Positions 17,759-25,700 of a DNA stretch of 44,801 bases are shown one piece after another. Position 1 is the first letter of the stretch. Every line of letters starts with the position of its first letter. The DNA comes from JAZNQL01 sp045531205 (GTDB lineage: Bacteria; Bacillota; Clostridia; UMGS1883; UMGS1540), in the NCBI GenBank assembly GCA_045531205.1, contig JAZSDN010000047.1, forward strand, positions 1 through 44,801. The letters are read 5' to 3'. The position numbers and the translations under genes are program-made. Below the pieces are notes generated by a model. That model saw nothing but the letters and a program-made list of their open reading frames with translations, did not search any database and was not told where the DNA came from.

Positions 17759-18517
17759 ATGGCAACAGCAGTTGTAACGGGTGCAAGTTCGGGGATAGGA
17801 AGAGATATAGCCACGATTCTTGCAAATATGGGCTATGACCTGATTTTGTGTGCAAGAAGAGAGGACAGATTAAAAGAACTTGCAGACACTCTTTCTGTTA
17901 ATACATATATATTCCCCGCAGACCTTTCAAAGGAAGAAGAATGTGTAAAGCTTTTTGAATTTTCGCTTGATAAAAACCCCGAAATACTTATAAATAATGC
18001 AGGGTTTGGTCTTTTTGGGCACTTTAGCGAAACAGACTTACAAAAAGAGCTTTCTATGATAGACTTAAATGTACGCTCTCTTCATATTTTAACAAAGCTT
18101 TTTTTAAAGCATTTTACAAAAAATAATAAGGGTTATATATTAAATGTGGCATCAGCGGCGGCATTTATGCCTGCAGGGCCCCTTCTTTCGACATATTATT
18201 CAACAAAAGCTTACGTTTATACCTTAACAAACTCTGTAAGATACGAGCTTAAAAGGCAAAAGAGCAAGGTATCAATAAGCCAGCTTTGTCCTGGGCCTGT
18301 TAAAACCGAGTTTTCCAAGGTTTCGGGGGTAGACTTTATGTCGGCAGGCAGAAAGTCAAAGGACGTAGCAGAGTATGCCGTTAAAAAAATGTTTAAGAAA
18401 AAAGGTCTTATAATACCTGGGGTATTAACAAAGCTCGGATTTGTTTTGGTAAGATTTGTACCATCAAAAATTTTATTACCGCTTATTTATATGTTCCAGC
18501 GGTCAAAACAAAAATAA
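17759..18517 (+). CDS. Short-chain dehydrogenase/reductase
   Basis: 252 aa, classical SDR. NAD(P)-binding TGxxxGxG is TGASSGIG (7-14), NNAG is at 79-82, the catalytic triad is S132 or its neighbour with Y146xxxK150, and PG(P)VKTEF follows as in the family. An arginine pair after strand 2 (CARREDR, 31-37) suggests NADP preference. The C-terminal 40 residues are unusually hydrophobic (GVLTKLGFVLVRFVPSKILLPLIYMF), as in membrane-associated SDRs of the YqjQ/DltE type. Substrate unknown. It ends the five-gene operon and is followed by a strong terminator. Confidence 0.88.
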   Translation: MATAVVTGASSGIGRDIATILANMGYDLILCARREDRLKELADTLSVNTYIFPADLSKEEECVKLFEFSLDKNPEILINNAGFGLFGHFSETDLQKELSMIDLNVRSLHILTKLFLKHFTKNNKGYILNVASAAAFMPAGPLLSTYYSTKAYVYTLTNSVRYELKRQKSKVSISQLCPGPVKTEFSKVSGVDFMSAGRKSKDVAEYAVKKMFKKKGLIIPGVLTKLGFVLVRFVPSKILLPLIYMFQRSKQK

Positions 18518-18557
18518 AGCAAAGATTTGCTCTCATTCATTTTTCAATCTCCTTTTT

Positions 18558-18598
18558 AAAAAGCGTTGTAAAAACTTTTGTTTTTACAACGCTTTTTA
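18558..18598. terminator. Bidirectional terminator between convergent genes
   Basis: A perfect 18-bp stem (AAAAAGCGTTGTAAAAAC, 18558-18575, with its complement at 18580-18597, TTTT loop). A/T runs on both sides let it serve the SDR gene on the plus strand and the 1351-aa gene on the minus strand. Confidence 0.9.
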
Positions 18599-18601
18599 CT
18601 T

Positions 18602-21600
18602 TTAGTCTATTGTTATGGCGTGGGTAAATGGTATTTTATTCTTGTTATTCCACGCAAATGCTTTTATAATCTGATTTTTATTATCTTTTGCGGGAATATC
18701 TGCTTCATAATAGCCTTTAGCTGTAGGCTGTGGCTTTGTAATGCTAACTTTTTCTAAACAAAGTGTTCCGTCAGATTTTTTTGTATATAAAGCTACAGCA
18801 AGAATAAAATCTGTTTCCTCCCCTGTCGGGACATATCTTATAATGGGTAAACCGTCTTTTTCGCCCAAAGTAAGTGCAGGAGGTTCGTCGTCAGGATATT
18901 CAGGAACATTCAATTTATCTACTTGCGAAATTTTAAATCCGTCGTGGTATACCCTGAAATTTCCGTGGTCAGAGTTGCCGCCGTAACCGCCAAGTCCTAT
19001 TTTTACTGCGTTAATTTCGGGATTAGAAGCGATAAGACCTAAAGACAAGGAAAGAGTTTTTGCACTTTTTCCGTTCCAGGTTACCTCTGTTCCGTTTTTG
19101 CCTACATATCCTATTAAATAAGCATGAGTTTTTTCAAGCACAGGTTTATTCTGCGATTTAAGATACTCGTTTATTTCGGTATAAGTTCCGTCCTCGTTTT
19201 TGTGGTAGAACCAGTAGGAAAGACCTGTTCTTGAATCTGCAGCGTGAGTATAGGCATTTGTTGAAAGTGTGTAATAATATCCGGGTACAATATCCACCAT
19301 CTTTGTAATGGCACAGTCTGTACCTGACATACCAAGATAGGTTTTATTATCGCTTGCGGTATACATTACAGACCTTTGGCGTGCCGTAGTTATGCTTGCC
19401 GCCTGCCAGTACTGACCTGTCTCGCCCGTTGTTACGTGCCAGCCCCAGCCTGTGGGAAGGTGCAAGGGATGTTCATATTCGTTGTCCTCAGCGTCAGACC
19501 AGGTTGCCGAAATCAGACTGTATGCACCTTCGGTAAACCCTTCCTCCATAAAATAAGTGGTATTTTGTATTAATTCACAAGCTACGCCTTGACTTAATAT
19601 AAAGCCGTTATGATAAGCCCTGAAATCTTTATAATCGGAATTTTGAGAAAAACCGCCAAGGCTTATTTTTATTGCGTTTACAGAAGGCTCTGTTATACCA
19701 AAATCAATAGCCAGAGTTGATTTTTTTGCCTGTTTTTTATCAAAGGTAACATCCTGGGCTTGTTGTGTATTAAATAACACGGTTTCGCTTGTTTTGTCAA
19801 GAGTATTTGCAAGCTTTTCTTCAAGATAGTCGTTTATTTTAAGGTAAGTTCCGTCTTGCTTTTTGTGATAAAACTCATAGGTAAGAGATGTTGTTGTATC
19901 CTGCGACAGGGCATATACATCAGTTGTTAAAGAATAGTTATACCCCGGTATAATATCAACCATTTTTGACAATGCAAGGTCTGCACCCGCCATGGCAAGA
20001 TATGTTACATCATCGCTTGCGGTGTACATAGTTGCTCTCTGGTGGTCTGCATCTGTATTTTTTGCCTGTGAAAGAGAGTCGTTTTTATCGGTAACCTCCC
20101 ACTTCCAGCCTTTTGGAATATGAAGGGGATGCGAATATTCTGTACCGCTTTTGTCTTGCCATACTGCATTTTCTTCTGTGTATCCGTTTTGTGTAAAGCT
20201 TTCTGTGTGGGGGAACGACTTTTGTTCGTATTCATATAAAACGCAGGCACCCGGTGCTATGTTTAAAATAACATCATTGCCCGAGAACAAAATATTACTG
20301 TCTGTTGTGTCGCCAAAAACTCTTGTAAGCTTATAGGGCTTTGTAAGACCTGTAAACTGTGAAGTGTGAGCCATAGTAACATCACGGTTTATAGCACCGA
20401 TGTAAGTTTTTTTGCCATCCTGCCATACATAGTACCAAATCTGGCTTGCGGATGAGTTGTCTTTTGCTATTACCTTACATTCTCCGCTTCTGAAAAGACG
20501 GTAAATCAAAGGTAACTCCTCTAAATTAAACTTTGCAAAGCCGTCTGCAAAGGTTTCGTCTTCTAAAACTCCGTCAAGATGATAGTAGCCCGCAGTATCT
20601 ACTCCTGCAAACATAACCTGATATGTCATGTGACGTGCTTCGTCAACTGTGGGATAGTAGTCGCACCATTCGTAGGTTTGGATAAGACCTGCTGTGGGTT
20701 TGTTGTGGTTTAAAGCTTTAGCCTCTGCAAGCTTAAGCATATACGGAGCTACATAAGAAGCATAGGGAGCACGGTCGGCACAGTATACGTCAACGCACAA
20801 AAAGTCTGCAACTTTTAACTGGTCTTCAGAAAAAGGAATGCAGGACTCAACATAGTAAACGGGGTGCTTTCTGTCTATATCTCGTATAAGCTGATAGCTT
20901 ATCCTAAGTCCCGGGAAGGGATTGCCTGTCCATTTTGGTTCGTCCTGAACGGCATATCCAAAGGTTGCGGGATGGTTTTTTACTGCCTCTACCGCTTTTA
21001 TTGTATCAAAGGGGTAAAGTCCGCAGGCGTTGGAGTTCGAATAAAGATGAACAATTGCCATTATGCCGTACTTTTCACACATATCAAGCTCGGCAAGGAG
21101 TTTTTCGGGGTTTCTTGAATAACCTATTGTAACAATATTTATTCCGCTTTTCGAGGCATATTTTACATTCTCTTCAGCTTGTCCGTAGTTACCTATTACT
21201 ATTTCCATAGGTTTTCCGTCATTGTCAACCCATTTTCCGTCTGCCGACAGATTTTCAGGTCTGCTGTAATAAGAGAAGAACTCACGGTTAGAATCTATAA
21301 AATTGCCGTCTTTATCGTAAAAGTCTGTATATACATAGAATACGTCGCCGTATTCGGGAGAAAGGTCGCTTGTTTTAAAGGTGTAATCAATTTTTTGGGG
21401 GATAGGGGAATACACTTTTTCTGCCAAAACCTTGTCTTTATCTCGGTGCTTTATATAAACCTTTGCAGTGCCTTCGGGGTTTTCTGAAACTATTTTATCT
21501 AAAACAGTTATGTCAGCACTTCCGCCCTCCCACTCGGTATAATAAAACCATTCATCTGTCTCTATTATAGAAGCCTGTGCTTCTTCGACCTTATAAAAAG

Positions 21601-22657
21601 ACAAATCGTCTACATAAATATCGCAGTTACCTGTCGAGTTCAGATTAAGCTGTATGTAGGCTGTGTTTTCTACATCTGCAACGGTAAAATAAACTGTCAT
21701 CTTATGCCATACATTTAAAGGGTTTTTGCTTGGGTCGGTTATAAGATTTGTCTGTGATTTCAAGGTTTTTCCCGACTCGTCGCAATAAACAAGGTTAGAC
21801 TTGAAGAAAACAGAGACGGAAGAATATACATACGCTGTAAACTTATATGTTGCCATAGGCTCCAGGTTTGTAAATTTTTGAGTAATAGAAGGATATTGTC
21901 CGCCAATACCCTGTAAATGCATAGAATTTGTACCGCTTTTTACAATATCGGTTGCAATGGATGTATACTGATTTTCGCCCCACTGTCCAAACTTGGAGGG
22001 ATTAAAAGGCTCCCAGTTTTCAACCACAGAGTCGGTAACAGTTTCAAACCCCGGGTTTAAAACCAAATTATTTTCGGGTTCTAACGGGGAAATATCGGGC
22101 TTTGTATAAGCAATAGTTGAAGGAATTTTTAAAACAGTTGCCTTGTCAAACAAAATATTACCGCCCGAAGTACCAAGAGTTACAACAGCATATTCACTTT
22201 TTTCGGGGGCTACAAGTTCAATATAAAATTCTGTCCATTCGTCCGAAATTTTTACCCTCTTATTCAGGGGTTTTCCGCTGATTTTTTTGTCATCGCCCCA
22301 GAAATCAAGACTTACAAAGGTGTAAGCAGAGCTTGAAGAATAACTTTCACTTTTTGAATAAACTTTAAATAAAAGATTATCGCCAACTTCTACGGGGAAG
22401 GTTTGTGAAACAGAAAAAGATTTTTTAGAAGAAAGACGCAACGCCTTTTCTCCCGAATAAACGCCCTCGGTTACACTTTGAATTGTGCCTGCATCCGACG
22501 AAAGAATCCAGCCATCGCCCGCACTTTCAAAGTCGCCGTTCAAAAGAGCTTCAAAAGAGTTAATGCTTTGCTGATTTTCGGTAGTTTTGGCAAAAACTGT
22601 CGGCAAAGCTGACAATACAAAAAGAATAGTTAAAAACAAAGATACAAATTTTTTCAT
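18602..22657 (-). CDS. Giant secreted multimodular protein: CBM-like, TIM-barrel and repeated unknown modules
   Basis: 1351 aa, paralogue of the next gene. Signal peptide 1-23 (MKKFVSLFLTILFVLSALPT). Two CBM4/9-like jelly rolls each begin with the family phrase: LLNGDFESAGDGW (~35-170) and LNPGFETV..VENW (~200-365). A bridging beta region leads to a glycosidase-like TIM barrel (~470-745): SGINIVTIGYSR, HLYSNSNACGLYP, YAVQDEP with E573 at the strand-4 acid position of clan GH-A, VDVYCAD, TAGLIQTYEW. A small beta domain (~750-820) follows. Then two copies of an unrecognised ~190-residue module (~826-1019, ~1046-1244) and a ~100-residue C-terminal domain. No LPXTG or SLH anchor is seen. ATG 22657 follows GAGGAGGAG; an upstream ATG at 22711 has none. 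Substrate unknown. Confidence 0.8.
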   Translation of the reverse strand: MKKFVSLFLTILFVLSALPTVFAKTTENQQSINSFEALLNGDFESAGDGWILSSDAGTIQSVTEGVYSGEKALRLSSKKSFSVSQTFPVEVGDNLLFKVYSKSESYSSSSAYTFVSLDFWGDDKKISGKPLNKRVKISDEWTEFYIELVAPEKSEYAVVTLGTSGGNILFDKATVLKIPSTIAYTKPDISPLEPENNLVLNPGFETVTDSVVENWEPFNPSKFGQWGENQYTSIATDIVKSGTNSMHLQGIGGQYPSITQKFTNLEPMATYKFTAYVYSSVSVFFKSNLVYCDESGKTLKSQTNLITDPSKNPLNVWHKMTVYFTVADVENTAYIQLNLNSTGNCDIYVDDLSFYKVEEAQASIIETDEWFYYTEWEGGSADITVLDKIVSENPEGTAKVYIKHRDKDKVLAEKVYSPIPQKIDYTFKTSDLSPEYGDVFYVYTDFYDKDGNFIDSNREFFSYYSRPENLSADGKWVDNDGKPMEIVIGNYGQAEENVKYASKSGINIVTIGYSRNPEKLLAELDMCEKYGIMAIVHLYSNSNACGLYPFDTIKAVEAVKNHPATFGYAVQDEPKWTGNPFPGLRISYQLIRDIDRKHPVYYVESCIPFSEDQLKVADFLCVDVYCADRAPYASYVAPYMLKLAEAKALNHNKPTAGLIQTYEWCDYYPTVDEARHMTYQVMFAGVDTAGYYHLDGVLEDETFADGFAKFNLEELPLIYRLFRSGECKVIAKDNSSASQIWYYVWQDGKKTYIGAINRDVTMAHTSQFTGLTKPYKLTRVFGDTTDSNILFSGNDVILNIAPGACVLYEYEQKSFPHTESFTQNGYTEENAVWQDKSGTEYSHPLHIPKGWKWEVTDKNDSLSQAKNTDADHQRATMYTASDDVTYLAMAGADLALSKMVDIIPGYNYSLTTDVYALSQDTTTSLTYEFYHKKQDGTYLKINDYLEEKLANTLDKTSETVLFNTQQAQDVTFDKKQAKKSTLAIDFGITEPSVNAIKISLGGFSQNSDYKDFRAYHNGFILSQGVACELIQNTTYFMEEGFTEGAYSLISATWSDAEDNEYEHPLHLPTGWGWHVTTGETGQYWQAASITTARQRSVMYTASDNKTYLGMSGTDCAITKMVDIVPGYYYTLSTNAYTHAADSRTGLSYWFYHKNEDGTYTEINEYLKSQNKPVLEKTHAYLIGYVGKNGTEVTWNGKSAKTLSLSLGLIASNPEINAVKIGLGGYGGNSDHGNFRVYHDGFKISQVDKLNVPEYPDDEPPALTLGEKDGLPIIRYVPTGEETDFILAVALYTKKSDGTLCLEKVSITKPQPTAKGYYEADIPAKDNKNQIIKAFAWNNKNKIPFTHAITID

Positions 22658-22682
22658 AAGTTTCTCCTCCTCAATATATTTC

Positions 22683-22711
22683 ATTTTAACATAAAAGAAT
22701 ATTAAGTGCAA
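22683..22711 (-). promoter_or_regulatory. Promoter of the 1351-aa secreted protein gene
   Basis: On the minus strand TTGCAC (22706-22711), 17 bases, TAAAAT (22683-22688) preceded by TGT (extended -10). It starts just after the terminator of the upstream paralogue, so the two genes are separately transcribed. Confidence 0.65.
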
Positions 22712-22712
22712 T

Positions 22713-22740
22713 AAAAAAAGCCGATAAAATCGGCTTTTTT
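22713..22740 (-). terminator. Terminator between the two paralogous secreted protein genes
   Basis: AAAAAAGCCGAT (22714-22725) pairs with ATCGGCTTTTTT (22729-22740) around AAA. On the minus strand the stem is followed by T-rich sequence, ending the 1579-aa gene. Confidence 0.85.
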
Positions 22741-22775
22741 ATTTCTTTGTTTTTTGTTTTTACATCCCTTTTTTA

Positions 22776-25700
22776 TTACTGGATTATTAAACTGTTTGCA
22801 AGTGGTTTTGCTTTACCCATATCCCATACAAACGCCTTTACTGTCAAGGTTTTATCGGCGGGTGCTGTATATTCCGCTTCATAATGACCTTTTCCGTTGG
22901 CTTTGGGTTTTGAAATGTCTGTTTTGCAAAGTCTTAAAGTGCCGTCAGCATTTTTTTCGTAAAAGGCAATAACAATTGAGGGGGTTTCGCCCGCTTCTTT
23001 TGGCATATATTTTACTATGGGCGTATCACCGCTTGCAGATAAAATAAGCTTTGATTCTGTGTTCTGATTATTGCTTACAATTTCAGCTTTTGGTCCCTGT
23101 AACAGCTTATAGCCAAAATAGTATGCACTCCAGTTTACCGACTGTTCGGAGGAAGCGTAACCGCCCATACCTATCTTAATTGCGTTAACAGACGGGTCTG
23201 TAACCTTAAATGTAATTCTTACGGGCTTTTCGTAGAAACCACCGTTCCACCTTTTTGAAACTGTATCTGCTGATTTATTTTCGGCATTGAATTTTACAGT
23301 TTCCAAAGTGTTGTCAAAATTATTATCGGCTAAATAATCGTTTATGGGAGTATATGTTCCGTCCTCGTTTTTGTGGTAAAGCCATACCTGACCTGATGCA
23401 ATATATCCGCCATAGGTTACAGCGTCAATGTCAAGAATATAAGTGTAACCGGGTTCAATATCAACCATTTTTGTCATAAGCATTATCGAGCCATCTATGT
23501 AGTAAAAAGGCTCTTTTCCGTTTGATGTTTCCGAAACCCCTATAACCGAACCCTTTTCTTTGTAAGAAGTTATCTGATAGTCCTTTGCATACATATCAAT
23601 TCTTTCAACATTCCAAAGGTTTGAAGGAACGGTATGTGTAGCAGTATAGCTTACAGGCTGATTCTGGTATACACCTTCAAGGGTAGCTTCTTTTTGTACT
23701 CCGTTTGCAGTAAACACTTCGCTATTATAAACCGAAGGTGGCAAATTGGGGACTATTTCAACCTCTTTATTTTTTGTAAGACTGTAACCAAAGTAGTATG
23801 AGCTCCAGCTTACCGACTGTTCGTTTGAAGAAATACCGCCCATAGCTATCTTAATTGCGTTAACAGAAGCATCATCTGCTTTGAAGGTAATGCTTACGGG
23901 TTTATCATAAAAACCGTCGTTCCATCTCTTTGAAAGGGTTGTAGTTTCCTTGTTTTCTGCGTGGAATCTTGTTTGGGAAAGAGTGTTCTGATAACAATTT
24001 TCTGTTAAATATTCGTTAATAGGAGTATAAGTTCCGTCATCGTTTTTATGATATAGGTATACTTGACCCGATGCAATGTATCCGCCGTAGGTTGTGGCAT
24101 CAATATTAAGAGTATATTCATACCCGGGCTCGATATCTATCATCTTTGTCATAGTCATTATAGAACCCGGGAACGAATAGAAAGGCTCTTTGCCGTTTGA
24201 GGTTTCGGAAAGCGAAACAACAGAAGATTTTTCGGCATAAGCACTTATCTGGTAGTCCTTATTGTTATACTGCTCTATTTTTTCAACATTCCAAAGGTTT
24301 GAAGGAAGTTTGTGTGTAGCAGTATAGCTTACGGGCTGACTTTGCCAAACACCTTCAAGAGTAGCTTCCTTTTCTACATAGTTTGCAGTAAACTTTTCTT
24401 CGCTTACAATTAACGAAGTAAAGTTTGTTTTATCAAGCTCAAAGCCTTTGTGGTAAACAGAGAAGTTATAGTGGTTACCGCCTCCGCCGTATCCGCCTAA
24501 ACCTACTCTGACTGCATTTATATAACTGTTTGAGGCACTAAAGCTTAAAGAAAGCTCTGCCTGCACGGCATTCTCTGTTCCGTCAAACGAAACAGTTTTG
24601 TTTGTAGCATTTGAAGCATTAAAGAAATCCGTTTCGGTTGTCTTTGAAAGCTCTGGTTTGCCTATTGATTTTAAATACTCGTTAATTTCAGTATAAGTCC
24701 CATCATCATTTTTATGATACAACCAATATGTTAAGGCAGAACGGGCAGTTGTATTTGTTGTTTTTGCGGTAGCGGTTGAGGTAAGAGTATAGCTGTACCC
24801 CGGGTCAATATCAACCATTTTTGTTAAAACCATATCCGAGCCTGTTTTTCTTAAATAAGCTTCGCCGTCTGCCAAAACTATCTGTGCACGTCTTCTTGCA
24901 GAGTCGGAAGCGTCAGCCGCACCGTGGGGCGTTCCGCCTGCACCTATTGTACAAAGCCAGTCCCAACCGGTTGGAACATGGAAGGTGTTTTCGTATTTTT
25001 GACCGTCATTTGCTTCAAGCAGAGCATCTGTAACCTCTGTGTATTCGTTTATATTAAATCTTTCTTCGTAAGGGAAGATGCTGCCCGAATATTCAAACAT
25101 AACGCAGGCACCTGCCCCTACCTGCAATGTTACATTATTGCCAGAGAAGGAAACATTGCTTCCTAAAAGAGTGCCGTAGGTTTTTTGTGCACCTACAGGC
25201 TTTGAAAGACCTGTAAACTGTACCTGTTTTTGATTGTTTACGTCGCGGTTTATAGCCGCAATATAGGTTTTTTGTCCGTCCTTCCACGCATAGTACCATA
25301 TTGTGCTTGCCTCTTTGTTGTCGTAGGCAATAAGATTACATTCGTTTGTGTGGAAAAGCTTATATAAAATGGGTATTTCTTCTAAATTGAATTTTGCAAA
25401 GCCCTCTGCAAAGCTTTCCTTTTCTAAAATTCCGTTTAAGTGGTAGTATCCCGAAGTATCAACTCCCGCAAAGAGCACCTGATACGCCATGTGACGTGCC
25501 TCGTCAACAGTGGGGTAGTAATCCTGCCAGGTATATGTTTGTATAAGACCTGCGGTGGGCTTATTATGGTGTAATTTTGAAGCAGCTGCAAGCTTTAACA
25601 TATAAGGTGCAACATATTCTGCATAAGGTGCACGTGCAGCACAGTATGCGTCAATACACAAAAAGTCTGCAACCTTAAGCTGGTCTGCCTGGAAGGGAAT

